Assembly: GCA_905182995.1 (NCBI GenBank)
Contig: CAJJDP010000153.1
Coordinates: forward strand, 1-64,000
DNA length: 64,000 nucleotides
Direction: 5' to 3'
DNA from: Paramecium octaurelia
Lineage: Eukaryota > Ciliophora > Oligohymenophorea > Peniculida > Parameciidae
Of this stretch, positions 26,875 to 38,829 are shown one piece after another (positions within the stretch are counted from its first letter, which is position 1; every line of letters begins with the position of its first letter). The notes under the pieces are model-generated. The model did not search any database and had not been told where the DNA came from. It was given only the letters and a program-made list of their open reading frames with translations. The translations under genes were made by a program, and so were the position numbers.

Positions 26875-27725
26875 ATGGTTTAAGAATTCTATTATAAAGA
26901 TATTTAGACTAATTAAATAATTGCAATCTATTTTATATTTGAAAAGTATTTGCAAAATTTGAGAACAAGAATTTTTCTAGGAATGCTCAAAAATGAGTAT
27001 AAGAAGTACTTGCATCATCTTTACAATAAAAAGATAATGAGTAGAATTATAGATGTTTAACTGGGATTATTTAACCAAATGAATGGGCTCTTTAGAGATT
27101 AACAAAGAGTTGAAAAAAAGTTAATATCACCTTAGTGAACACGACTTGGATATCAATTAACAAGAATAATATTAAATAATCAAACTCATATCATAGTGCA
27201 TTAGTTATTTCCAGAGATACAATATTAAATTTCTAATCAATTAATAAATCTGGAAAGTTTTCAGTACAACTGAGATTGATTTAAAGCAACAAAGTACCTT
27301 AAACTTAAACTTGAAAAGATAATAGTTATACACATAACAAATAAGTTTTTATTTCTAATGTTGATATTTAATCAAAGAATCTCACTCCTGGATGTTTATT
27401 AAATCAGCCATCCAAAATTGATTAATTAAGATGGTTCAATAATCCTAAATGATTTTTTTGTCACTATTTGACATGATTTTAATATAAATCACACTTAAAA
27501 TTTCAACAGCTAGAAATAGTCAGAAATTATCAAACATTCTAAAGAACTTAGAAGTTTAATATCAAGTATAGAGGCTGAAAAAAATGTTAGAATAAGAAAA
27601 ACAAAGGCAATACGCTTTTCTCCTTGCCTTAAATCTTAATAATAAGGATAATTTAAACAGGTATTAAGGACAATTATTGCGATTATAAAGATGGAAACTT
27701 TAATAAAATAATAAGGCGGCAGAAT
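26875..27725 (+). pseudogene. Broken gene, unknown product (frameshifts and stops)
   Basis: Three consecutive protein-like stretches on one strand in different frames. From ATG at 26875 an 87-codon frame (FEKYLQNLRTRIFLGMLKNE, then NQMNGLFRDQQRVEKK) ends at 27136. At an A7 run (about 27113-27119) the next frame takes over (KKVNITLVNTTWISINKNN), with in-frame TGA at 27312 and 27450. A third frame (from about 27440) gives a coiled-coil-like tail (VQRLKKMLEQEKQRQYAF) ending at 27723. One added A and one TGG in place of TGA would nearly restore a single product. I found no intron that explains these breaks. Its last about 177 bp recur in the second duplicate copy. Confidence 0.5.
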
Positions 27726-28929
27726 GAATCAAGATTTAAGGATCATTAGATTTAATTAATTAATACTTATGATAGAAGTTTAAAGTTAAACTGATACTGA
27801 ATACAATGTCCACTAAGAATCTGAAATAAAAATGGATTAATAAATTTTCAAAAAAATATGTTTTTTCTTTCATTTACACTTTAGTGCCATCATAGATTAT
27901 TGTAGAATTCGTTCTTGTTCCTCTTTATCCTAATTGAGCCTGCATTCTGTAATGAAAAAGTAGGACTCTTCAGGTGAGAATTTGAATAATCTTCCTTGCA
28001 TTAAAACCGTTCTTGTGCTAAAGAAAACAGCTTTACGAATAATGCATCTATATTGTCCTCAGCTTCTATTATTTATTCTAACTTTTTAGGCTTTCTTTTA
28101 CTTTTTCATCTGATTCTCTCCAATGTTACTAAAACTGCAAGCCGTCCCAGTTTTATTAATTTAGTTAAATTGATTCGAAGTTGTGAATAAAACAGAATAT
28201 TCTTGATTAATTAAGTTTCCTACAAATAAGTTAAATCCCATGTAATGATCATTGTTTAATAATGCTTAAATTAAACTACAGTTAGTAAAATAAGTATCTA
28301 TTTGGGTTTACTTATCATATCTGCCATTCAAATGCTAATCTTAGAGTTGATATTCAAATTTTTGAGTTTGTTCAATCGTTTATTTTTTAATAAATCAATG
28401 ATTAACTAACCTCTTGATCTAAGAGTGTAATACAAGTATTTCATGAGTCTATGATGATAAGACCTCATCAGTACATTATTAAATGATTTCTGATGTGATG
28501 GATTTTAATATTAGTTTTGATATCGAAATGGATTAAAATTAAATTGTTTAATAGTTTTTTCCCTCATACTTTTTTTTTTAAATTATCTTCATACATTTCA
28601 GCCGAAGGATTCAGATAATCAAATACAGGTCGTTTACTAGTATCTATCGTATCATTACCAATACAAATTTAGATTATTTGATTACTTTAATTATTATATA
28701 TTTATAAGAGAACCAGATGTCAAAGCTTTTCTCTTTTAAACATAAACCATAAGAATAATTTTACAAAATAATGATAAAATAGGAATGAAATATCTAAAAA
28801 TATTATCAATAATAATTTAATAATTATCTTTCAATATAATCTACCTAGTTTTAAAACTCTCCAATGTCAGAATCATAGTTTTGAATATTTTTATTATAAG
28901 TCTCCTTCCAATCACCTCCAATTACTGCC
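27549..28929 (+). repeat. Copy 1 of exact 1,381-bp direct repeat
   Basis: Identical by eye to 28931-30311 at a constant offset of 1,382. It ends immediately before the single N at 28930, in mid-gene. It contains the tail of the broken plus-strand gene and truncated copies of the two minus-strand genes that are complete only across copy 2. Confidence 0.95.
27870..28929 (-). pseudogene. Truncated duplicate of the minus-strand gene fragment at 29252 and of the GTPase 3' end
   Basis: Base-for-base copy of 29252-30311, cut off at the N. It carries the whole fragmented minus-strand gene and the last roughly 40 codons of the GTPase gene (stop equivalent at 28806). If the repeat is an assembly artefact this feature does not exist in the genome. 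Confidence 0.6.
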
Positions 28930-28930
28930 N
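28930..28930. other. Single N: probable contig join
   Basis: The only ambiguous base in the window, lying exactly at the junction of two perfect 1,381-bp copies. That is the expected trace of two overlapping contig ends placed end to end instead of merged. Confidence 0.9.
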
Positions 28931-30311
28931 TAGAAGTTTAATATCAAGTATAGAGGCTGAAAAAAATGTTAGAATAAGAAAAACAAAGGCAATACGCTTT
29001 TCTCCTTGCCTTAAATCTTAATAATAAGGATAATTTAAACAGGTATTAAGGACAATTATTGCGATTATAAAGATGGAAACTTTAATAAAATAATAAGGCG
29101 GCAGAATGAATCAAGATTTAAGGATCATTAGATTTAATTAATTAATACTTATGATAGAAGTTTAAAGTTAAACTGATACTGAATACAATGTCCACTAAGA
29201 ATCTGAAATAAAAATGGATTAATAAATTTTCAAAAAAATATGTTTTTTCTTTCATTTACACTTTAGTGCCATCATAGATTATTGTAGAATTCGTTCTTGT
29301 TCCTCTTTATCCTAATTGAGCCTGCATTCTGTAATGAAAAAGTAGGACTCTTCAGGTGAGAATTTGAATAATCTTCCTTGCATTAAAACCGTTCTTGTGC
29401 TAAAGAAAACAGCTTTACGAATAATGCATCTATATTGTCCTCAGCTTCTATTATTTATTCTAACTTTTTAGGCTTTCTTTTACTTTTTCATCTGATTCTC
29501 TCCAATGTTACTAAAACTGCAAGCCGTCCCAGTTTTATTAATTTAGTTAAATTGATTCGAAGTTGTGAATAAAACAGAATATTCTTGATTAATTAAGTTT
29601 CCTACAAATAAGTTAAATCCCATGTAATGATCATTGTTTAATAATGCTTAAATTAAACTACAGTTAGTAAAATAAGTATCTATTTGGGTTTACTTATCAT
29701 ATCTGCCATTCAAATGCTAATCTTAGAGTTGATATTCAAATTTTTGAGTTTGTTCAATCGTTTATTTTTTAATAAATCAATGATTAACTAACCTCTTGAT
29801 CTAAGAGTGTAATACAAGTATTTCATGAGTCTATGATGATAAGACCTCATCAGTACATTATTAAATGATTTCTGATGTGATGGATTTTAATATTAGTTTT
29901 GATATCGAAATGGATTAAAATTAAATTGTTTAATAGTTTTTTCCCTCATACTTTTTTTTTTAAATTATCTTCATACATTTCAGCCGAAGGATTCAGATAA
30001 TCAAATACAGGTCGTTTACTAGTATCTATCGTATCATTACCAATACAAATTTAGATTATTTGATTACTTTAATTATTATATATTTATAAGAGAACCAGAT
30101 GTCAAAGCTTTTCTCTTTTAAACATAAACCATAAGAATAATTTTACAAAATAATGATAAAATAGGAATGAAATATCTAAAAATATTATCAATAATAATTT
30201 AATAATTATCTTTCAATATAATCTACCTAGTTTTAAAACTCTCCAATGTCAGAATCATAGTTTTGAATATTTTTATTATAAGTCTCCTTCCAATCACCTC
30301 CAATTACTGCC
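28931..30311 (+). repeat. Copy 2 of exact 1,381-bp direct repeat
   Basis: Same sequence as 27549-28929. This copy continues into unique sequence on its right, so the GTPase gene ending at 30188 is complete only here. Confidence 0.95.
29252..30120 (-). pseudogene. Fragmented coding region, unknown product
   Basis: Several clearly protein-like pieces on the minus strand in shifting frames: DTIDTSKRPVFDYLNPSAEM, then after an A10 run (T at 29952-29961) REKTIKQFNFNPFRYQ and HHRLMKYLYYTLRSRG, then QKFEYQLQDQHLNGRYDKQT with GFNLFVGNLINQEYSVLF, and finally GRLFKFSPEESYFFITECRL closing at TGA 29252. One extra A in the A10 run would join the first two pieces; I could not place introns for the others. 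Either a pseudogene or a gene with unrecognised splicing. No start codon can be fixed. The product is not recognised. Confidence 0.45.
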
Positions 30312-31897
30312 ATAAATACCCCTGATTACGATTCAATGTATTTTGCCTTCTATTATTTTTTTTAAAGTAGTTATTTCTTGTAATTCTCAAGTTTACATAT
30401 ATATGAATTTTTTTCTTGTTATCTTTACCTTTGCTATTCTTACTGCTATTTTATTCTTTATTCCTCCTATTGCTATTTTATTCTTTGTTCTTGCATTTAT
30501 CGTTCAGTCTCTTCTTTTTTTCGCTGCTATTCAAGCTCTCTTGCTTTTTTTTCCTTTAATTCTTGTTCCATTTTCTACTACTATTTCTTTCTCTCCTCCT
30601 CTTTTCTTTGCTCTTCTTCCCTTCTTTGCTGTATTTCCTCTCTCCTTCTTCTCTGTTCCTCTGCTTAATCTCTCCTTAATTATTCCATGTATTATCTATG
30701 TTTACGATTCTCTTCCTCTTTTTGTCTTCTATATCTCTCCTCCTCATCATTTATTCTTTGAATCTCTGCCTAAATTTCCTAAATAATGCTCTCAACTGTC
30801 TGCTTTACTTCTAAAATGTTTTCTTAGAATGCTTAAAATCCTTCTATGTTTGCCTAATATTTGAAGAAGAATCTAAAAATTTATAAAAATTTGGCTGTTG
30901 AGTCCTCATTTTAGATATTCAGTAAAATATGTTTACTCATCCATTCTAATACACATTGCTAATCTTTATATTTAATTTATCCAATTTGTTTAAGTATTTC
31001 TTATAAAGTATTGTTAAACTGGTTGGTTGTGTTATTCTTCTTGGCATCATCTTTCTATTTACTTAGGCTTTTTCTAAATTAGAAAAACAATTGATTTAAT
31101 GTATTTGCAATATAGTTGCTGACGATTTAATCCTAATCCACCTTATCAGGTTGATATGTGATTGGTTTTATTTATTTCAATAAATCAAATAGTGATTTTC
31201 TTTACTCATCATTGAATATAAGATTGGATAAAGTAGGTTTCCTTACTATTATAATATTTTGCTATAAAGCTCTATAGACATCCTTGTTTTCTTCTTGTGT
31301 TTAATGTATTTCCTCTAATTGCTTTTTGATAAAACCTTTTGCGATTTCATCATCTTTAAATTTCTTATCCCCAAATTTATTTATAATGTAACCAATGGAC
31401 TCAAACTTTGTGTCTTTTGAGGTAAATGTATTTTAAACAAGTTCTAATATTCTTGCACCTCTCTGAGGAATTTTACCTTATGGTTGCTCAGTTACAACAA
31501 CTAATTTAACCTCAGTACTTGTGACTACTTCATTAAACATTAATTGAATTGCTAGCTAATTTTTAGCACCTTAAGTATCTTTGAATCCTGGAAAATCAAT
31601 CAACATATACTCTTCATCAATCATATTGAAATTAGGTTCAAATGTTATTGATTCCATGGAGTCCCCTTATTTTGAGTAATTTTTTCCTTGTTCCTCAATT
31701 AATGTTAATTTCTCGTCTTCATACTTAAACTTGGCTCCACTTAGCCAATTAAAGATAGTACTCTTTCCAGATCCTGTGTTTCCAAGCAGTAATATTGTTT
31801 TACGCTTGTCACCTTTTTTTTCATAAATTTGTTTAAACATTTTATCTAAACTGGCTATTACTTCAAGGATGAGAGAAATACTATGATTTTGGTTCAT
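30188..31897 (-). CDS. P-loop GTPase with long C-terminal coiled coil
   Basis: 569-residue intronless frame. It begins MNQNHSISLILEV and reaches a G1 P-loop GNTGSGKSTIFNWLSG near residue 40, then a G3-like motif LIDFPGFKD and a putative G4 region around YIINKFGD. Residues about 330-540 are an extreme Glu/Arg/Gln/Lys coiled coil (RREEEQRKEEERKKQQQ-type). The tail is MAVIGGDWKETYNKNIQNYD. The layout resembles AIG1/IMAP- or IRG/dynamin-like membrane-associated GTPases more than Ras-type switches, but I cannot place it in a family. A closely similar paralogue of 567 residues lies divergently 162 bp away. The last roughly 40 codons fall inside the duplicated segment. Earlier ATGs in frame are absent. 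Confidence 0.85.
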
Positions 31898-32059
31898 TTT
31901 TTGCAAATTATTTAAATCAATTACTATGAAAAATTTATATATTATTTAAATACATTAAATAATTCTATTAAAAATTCATATTAGAAATTAATTTTTAATA
32001 GAAAAAGGAGCTGTTTATAAAGTAAATTTTTGCTTCTCATCTAAAGGAATATTTAATTT

Positions 32060-33763
32060 ATGTAGTAATTTAGTCTCAATCAATTATATTAAGTTGTTTT
32101 AGATTAAGAAACTGCGTTAAAGAAAATTAATGAAAATGTTAATAAAAAGTTAAATACTATACTTTTAATTGGTGACACAGGCTCAGGGAAAAGTTTTATT
32201 TTTAATTGGATTAGTGGAGCACAATTTGAATATGAAGATTTTGAATTAAAATTGAAATCGGGCGGAGAGTAGAAATTTTCAGCTTAAAGTAACTCTATGT
32301 AATCTGTTACTTATATACCAAATTTTAATAAGATGGATGATGATTATGTAATGATAGATTTTCCCGGTTTTAAAGATACAAAAGGAAAATATTCTTAATT
32401 ATCAATTAAATTAATGTTTGATGAAATTGTAACAAAAACAAATGTTAAAATCGTCGTTGTTTTACCATAAAATAGTACAAAGTTAGAAGAAAGAGGTGCT
32501 CATATTTCAGAACTTATAAAATCAGCTTTCACATCATAGAACACAAAATTTGATTCAATTGGCTTGATAATAAATTAATTTTAAGATTATCCAGAGAATT
32601 AACCAAAAGATGAATAAGTAATTATTAAAAAGATCCAAGAACAACTTTAAAAGAAAGCAGAAAAAGACAAAGATTAGGCTAATATCTATATGGCACTTTC
32701 AAAATAAATAATCGTAATTGATGATATTGATGAGGAAAATATAAATTCTGTTCTTTCAGATAGTTCCAGAGACTCTGTGATTGCTAGACTTAAAACTATT
32801 TAAGCTATTTCATATAAACCAGATTATTAAGATGAGAATTAAGTTGTTGGCTCATATATTACTTAAGAAATAAAAAAATCAATTCAATCTTATTCTAAGA
32901 TGCTATAAAAAAAGAAAGAGGATGCAAAATCAAATGGATTATAATAGTGTTTAGATAGTTTGAAAAGTGAGATCAAATAAATTGATGAAATGTCAAAGGA
33001 TGATTGTAATGCCTAAACAGAATGGCTTAAAAAACTAATATCATAATTGGAATAAAGCAAAGATAAAAAGGAATCTTAAGAAAAGTTTTTTTCAATTTTT
33101 CAATACTTTTTCAAATACAAAGAATTTATTTCTGGTTATTAATGCTTTGAAGAATAAAAAAAGCACCTAAAAAAGAATATAAAGTAATTTATTATTGAAT
33201 TAGAAGAAGAATAAAAAAGAAAAAAGGAAAAACAATAAGAGGAAGAAAAAAGATTAGCGGAGATTCAGTCTAAGAATGAGAGAGAAGAAGAAAAGTTGTA
33301 ACGTCGAATTGAGTAATAAAACTCATAATTTGAAAAGAACCTCATGTCATAATAACTGAAAGAAAAAGACAGCATATTAAAATTAAAAGACGAAGAAATC
33401 AAAAAAGCGAATAAAGAAATTGATCTGAAAGTAAAGGAAAATGAGAGAATCTAATAACTTTAAAGTCTAGAATTTCAAAGTATTTAAGCAGAGAAATAGA
33501 AAATAACAGATGCAAAGTAATAATTAGAGAAAGAGGAGAAGCAAAAGGAGGAGAAGAAGAACAATTTAAGGGCACAATTATTTAATGCAGAAACAAAAAA
33601 AAACAAAAAAACTAAAGAGATGGAAGATTATTTAAATAAATGTAAGAATGATTGGTTTAAACCCAAAGATTATGAGATAGTAATAAAAGAATATTAAGAT
33701 GAGATTTAAAAGTAAGAAGACCTTATAGAAAGCACAAAAAGTAAATTAATATATGAAAGCTGA
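32060..33763 (+). CDS. P-loop GTPase with long C-terminal coiled coil (paralogue of 30188)
   Basis: 567-residue intronless frame from ATG at 32060 (MQQFSLNQLYQVVLDQ) to TGA at 33761. G1 motif IGDTGSGKSFIFNWISG near residue 38, G3-like MIDFPGFKDTKG near 98 and GLIINQF at the G4 position. Residues about 170-380 form a helical middle; about 380 to the end is a Glu/Lys/Gln coiled coil finishing FKPKDYEIVIKEYQ. It aligns by eye with the divergent neighbour along the GTPase part (GSGKS, FNW-SGA-F-YED, IDFPGFKDT) but the coiled coils differ. An inverted tandem duplication followed by divergence is the simple history. Role unknown; the neighbouring copy suggests an expanded lineage-specific family. 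Confidence 0.87.
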
Positions 33764-34067
33764 CTTTGAGAGTATTTTATATTATTAGAATATTGAACAG
33801 TTATAAATCATATAGGATCTCATTTTTTTATGGTTAATATTAATTATTATTTTTATATAATAATTTAAAAGGTTGGGAAAAGTTTTTGGGTAGCTCAACC
33901 ATAGGTTCGCGGTATTTGAATAGTAAAGAGATAATTTTATTGAGAATGAAATAAAATTAAATAACATAGGCATGTTATTATTATTATTAAGTCCACAGAG
34001 CATTTCACATAGGATATTTTAATTATAAACATGATTTCTAGTAATTTGATATCATCTGAGGTTAATA
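33764..34067. other. Intergenic, AT-rich
   Basis: No supported gene. It holds an ATT microsatellite stretch near 33974-33990 and small imperfect inverted repeats (GGTTGGG...CTCAACC, about 33870-33902). Presumably the 3' region of the GTPase and the promoter of the next small ORF. Confidence 0.4.
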
Positions 34068-34550
34068 ATGTCACTTAAACTAATCAATTTCATCATTGAA
34101 AATCTAAAACTCGACTAATATAGTGAAATTATTGATCTCTATCAACATTTTTTTTATCAAAAAGTATATTTTAAGATGAGTATAAATAATATTTTCTAAT
34201 ATGGATATAGTATCAGAGAATTTTAATAACTTGGCTTATGCCGATGTTCCATTATACCTTTCAGCAAAATAAGGGACATCAAATAGAAGATAAATTCATA
34301 TGAAAAAAAAAGTAAATAAATATTACTAAATTACTCATTAATCAAAGTACGATTCATAATTTTCTTAAATACTTATTTAAAATTAGATTATTTTAAATTA
34401 CTACCAACTCAAAAGCTGTTATCTAAAAACGAAAATTTTTCATTATTTTTATAACGTAGGATATTTTTGCTGTCCAATTAGTTAAATTCCTTGCCTAATA
34501 GTTAAGAAACAAATTAAATCGTGTAAAAAATTAATTTATTGTTTTCCTGA
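34068..34550 (+). CDS. Small protein with possible SAM-like domain
   Basis: 160-codon open frame. The N-terminus (MSLKLINFIIENLKLDQYSE) and a later segment (REFQQLGLCR ... KIRDIKQKI) follow the pattern of a sterile alpha motif: helix 1 with LxLxxY, a central ExxxLG turn and a basic C-terminal helix. The stretch between is Tyr/Phe/Ile-rich and less convincing, and the last 70 codons look poor, so a frameshift or missed intron is possible. SAM domains mediate protein or RNA contacts; no partner can be inferred. It sits 105 bp from the convergent CFAP57-like gene. Confidence 0.4.
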
Positions 34551-34654
34551 TGAATAGAATTTGAAAACAAACTTCAGTAAAACTATCTTTAATATCAAAA
34601 ATAATAAAGAAATTAATTATATGTAAATCAATTTGATATAGAAATTCATTTGCA

Positions 34655-37600
34655 TCATTGTTTAATTAATGGCAATTGAAGTTTTTGTGTTTCCAAGGAT
34701 GTATTGATTATGGATTATTCTAGTCCTGCTAATTGGGTTTCCTCTTGAGACTGATTGAATGGATATTTTAGAATTTAAGGTAGAATTGATGAAGATTCAT
34801 CATTTCTTAAAAATTGCTATACTTAATCCTAATTATAAAGATATTATTACTCTAAGTTCTTAATCAGTTAAATTATAAGTCTTAATCTCTTTGATCAATT
34901 GTTATAAATCCAATTGTCCTTTATCTCTTTTTAGAACAGTGTCAGATTTTCTGATTTTTTGTATTTCCTTCTCCTAGTGATATTACTAAAATGGAGTCAA
35001 TTTTGGAGCTGAGATTTGTTTTTATATTTTGTTTTTCTCTATATAAAGTGGTACATCCTCATCTGATGGTTACAACTCAATAGATTCTCCATTGTTCAAA
35101 GAAGCAATTTCCTTTTGCAATATATCTAAGGCCTTTTGCATATTGGACAAATGGGAGATGAGATTTGCTCTTTATTCTCTCAATTCATTACAAGATTTCA
35201 CTAGATTAGTGTTCTCCTTTTAAACTCTAATAATGAGACTGGTTTTATCCTCATCAGCTGCTTTGCTAGTTCTAGTGATTGTGTTGATCTTTTTACTTAA
35301 GAAATCCCTCTGTCTCAGCATTTCCTCACGTATGGCAACTTCTGTATTCTTTTCAATTTCAGCATAGATGGAATCTTCATTCATATCACCTTTGTTAATC
35401 TTGCCATTAATGAAATGCTACTTATGAACATTTTGCAGCATCTCTTTAAAATTGGTGATTTCAGGATCAGCCAATACTTTGAATATGTTATTCTCTATCT
35501 CTTGAACCTCTCCTCTCTTAGAGAACAAGGAATCCCTCTTAATAAGATACTGATTTTTCAACTCTTTGATTTTATTGGAAGTATCTTCTATTAAGTTTTC
35601 TAAATTCTTTTCTGCTTCTGCCTCGTCTGTTAACTCTTAGTACATAATTTTGACATTCTAATCTAAATCTTATAGATGTTCTTGAAGGGGTGCTTTTTAT
35701 TCCTATAAAGATTGCAAACGATATGAATTGACATTCTTAAAATTTTAGAGATGACCATTTTTGTTTCTGTAATTCTTGATTTCCTTTTCTTTCTAAAAGA
35801 TCTATCTCTCTCTTTCTTTTAATTGATTCTTCTTTTCTTGATTTATCAATTTGAAATTATCTTTTTCTTTGTTAATTAAATCCTTTTAAGTTCTTGTTTC
35901 TCTTATCATATTCTCTAATTCCTATTTTCTCAATTGATATCTATCACACTCTTTTTTAAATTTAGTATTACTGGACCTAATCTTTTCACTTTTGTCCAAC
36001 AATTCCTTCAACTTAATGAGTTTCTTCTCTTTCTACTCATTTATCAATTATTCAAACTCTTTTTCAGTTTCCTTGAACACCTCCAAATACTTCTTTTCAT
36101 CCAATTCAAATGACTCTTTCGATGATTGAAATCTTGAAAATAAATCATTAAATTTGGTATCCTGATCATTCTTGATATTGGTTCTTATAGATTCTAAATG
36201 AGCTTTCTTTTGCTCATATTCCCTTTGATTCTCCTCATTGGTGTATTGTAGCCTCTATTTGACTTCATCATTCTTCTAATACAATTGCAGGAGATCCTTT
36301 TCAGTTTTTTCTTAAATTTGATGTGATTCTACCTAATACTTTTTCCTCAAATCAATTAAATCGACATCTAAGTTTTTATTTCTCGTATCCTTGGCTTCCA
36401 TTATTTATGATAACTCTTCTTTGTACCTGGCAATCTAATGTTAATATTGTTATTCCAATTCCTTTTCTTGCTTTTGGTACTTCTAAGTGATATCCTACTT
36501 TTAATCCTCTTGATCACTCTTTTGATTAGAAATCCTGAAATCCAACTCTTTGATGAGGTCCTTCTTCATCTCAATGCTATTCTTACTCACAAAGGCTAGT
36601 ATACTAAAACTATATAAGTTGGACACGATTAGCCCTTTTGAGTTAACTCTCTGTCCTTTTTACATCTCTTAGGGTGTCATGTCTTTGCCATCGTACCATT
36701 CCTTGACCTTGCAAATCTGTATTGAGCCATCCTCAGCTCCAGTGATGAGGAATTGCTGATCGGAAGACATTCTAATTTAGGTAATTGGTCCCTGATGCAA
36801 CTGGAATTCAAACATTTCCTAATCATTCTTGAATTAAGTGAAAGGCCATAGATACAATCTCACCTTGCCACAATTGGTTCCAAATGCAATCATATCCAGA
36901 AATCTGAGGATTTACACACACACATATTGACTTGGATAGATATCCATTTCGTAGTATAGGTTCTACCCCTTCTCATTGAAGATCCTGACCTTGCTATCTG
37001 AATAGCTTCCAATAAGGAAATCGTACTCTGTGTCATAAGTCTAACAAAACCCTTTGTGCAGTTTGAATGAATGATCGACCAACCTCGTCTGATTGAACAC
37101 CATGACTAATCCCTAACTGCAAGTGGAGATGAGAGTGTTGTCACACCATTCCAAGGAAGCAATCACACCCATGTGGCCTGAGATTGTTTGCAGCAATCGA
37201 TATGTGTAAGGATCATAGATGAGAATTTGGTTCTGAGATCCAACAGCCAGTTGATTGCCTCCAGGAGTGTACTTAACGACGCTGCATTGCTTCAAGGATT
37301 CATAATAAACTTATTTGAGTTCGTCATGGAGGACAAAGTAAAACTTGAGACCTTCTCTGTATCCGATTGCACATTAGAATGCCATAGGATGTAAGGCCAT
37401 GCATTAAGGGACTTCATGTAGAGTGGATGAGTAGAGACACTTGAATTTACCTTCTTCGTAAGTGAATTCCCACACTTTGAACACTCTCTCTTCCGACAAC
37501 ACGCAGATGATGGGTTTGGATGGAGAGGATTCGATATTTAAAATTTTACTTTTGTGGACTCCTTGAGGGAAGAGTTATTCAAAGGGATCTCTGAAGGCGG

Positions 37601-38782
37601 AGTTGATATAATCAACGAATCCGAGATTGAAGAGATAGATTTCACAATTGATTTCTTCATTTTCAGTTTGTCTGGTCTTGTGTTATGCAGTAATGGAAAT
37701 GTAGGAGTCATCTTTTCCAACATGGATATAAACGAGTTTTTAGAGATTAGTAATATTTAAAGTGTATTGTTTTCTATATTCGATTATGCCTTTATGTGCT
37801 TCATACATTGCTATGATAGGTTTGTTTTCGAATCCAACAACGACTCCTTCTGAGTAGGCAGCAATGACAGTGGGGATCTCATTCAAGTCAGCAGGGATGT
37901 TGGCTGAGTTGATTATTTTGTTTTTGCGATAGAAGTACAAGACTCCTTTTTTATTCATGAGGAATATTTTTCTTAAGTTATAAGGTGTATTGATTACTTG
38001 TTGGATTGGACTACATGAGTGATCACACCCTCATAATCTAGGAAGACATCATCTAATTGTTTTTCAGTTGGATTGAATTTCCACAATTTCAATACATTGG
38101 GTCCGAATGTACCAAATTATTCGAAATCCTTGTAGGTCCCAAATAAGCCAGCATAGTTTTCACCCACGTCGCTGTAGGTAATGAGTTACTCAGTGTTGGT
38201 TTTGAATACGCTGATGTAGGAGGTGTCATGAGAGTTGATATTGCAGCAAAGAGTGATGGTATATTTGGCAGTGTGAAGAAAGGCGATGTCCTTGACTTAG
38301 GTTCCGAAGGGGAGATGCTGATGGAGGAGAGTGAAGGATTTGTGATTGGTTTTGTAGATTCTTACAGTTGCATAATTTTTGATGCTATTCTTGAGGCCCA
38401 GAGCGACGGAGAGTATCATCTTGTCATTGACGCAATGATTCATCACTACAGCCTAAGGATTAGGTGAGTGATTTTTACATCTTCTTCATCCTTGGGTCTC
38501 AGGATGAATTGCTGTTTCTTCTTGTTGATATCGTAGAGCACCAGATGATGGCCGTTCAGATAAACGAGTGAGTCTTCTTGGTAAATGAAGGATTGGATTC
38601 GTTGCTTCAAACTAGAGGGTGTCCATCATATACACACAAATACCCTATGGAATAATGCAAATTGAGTGTGATGCCATTGTAGATCTTGTTGATTTGATAC
38701 ATCTTCCGGGGAATCTATTGTTAGGGATTGAGCAATTTACAGTTTTTCTGCCATTCACCATAACATATTCATCTTCCATCAT
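34655..38782 (-). CDS. CFAP57: CFAP57/WDR65-type ciliary WD40 and coiled-coil protein
   Basis: Large minus-strand gene with several resolved introns, including 22 nt at 34829-34850 and 26-nt ones near 38460 and 37990. The N-terminal half is WD40: FENKPIIAMYEAHKG, KYTPGGNQLAVGSQNQILIY, SGHMGVIASLEWCDN and FLITGAEDGSIQICKVKEW blades. The second half is a very long coiled coil (KELEQQYQHQIARYKEELSQ, LEVFKETEKEFEQLINEQKE). This order, and the position and wording of the last blade before the coiled coil, match CFAP57 (WDR65), a component of the ciliary axoneme linked to inner dynein arm positioning. The exact 5' end is uncertain: the ATG at 38782 needs a 22-nt intron near 38630 to reach the first blade. 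It is divergent to the calcium channel, 47 bp apart. Confidence 0.8.
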
Positions 38783-38829
38783 TATAATATTTATATAAAT
38801 AGCAAATCCCCCCAGAAATTTCGATATTT

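Noticed and set aside
27549-30311. Genuine recent tandem gene duplication
   Set aside because: Perfect identity, junction at a lone N and truncation in mid-gene all point to an assembly join; kept as a testable artefact.
30343-30786. 147-codon Phe/Leu/Pro-rich plus-strand ORF, looking like a membrane protein
   Set aside because: It is the exact antisense of the Glu/Arg/Gln coiled coil of the minus-strand GTPase; antisense of Glu/Lys codons gives Phe/Leu/Ser.
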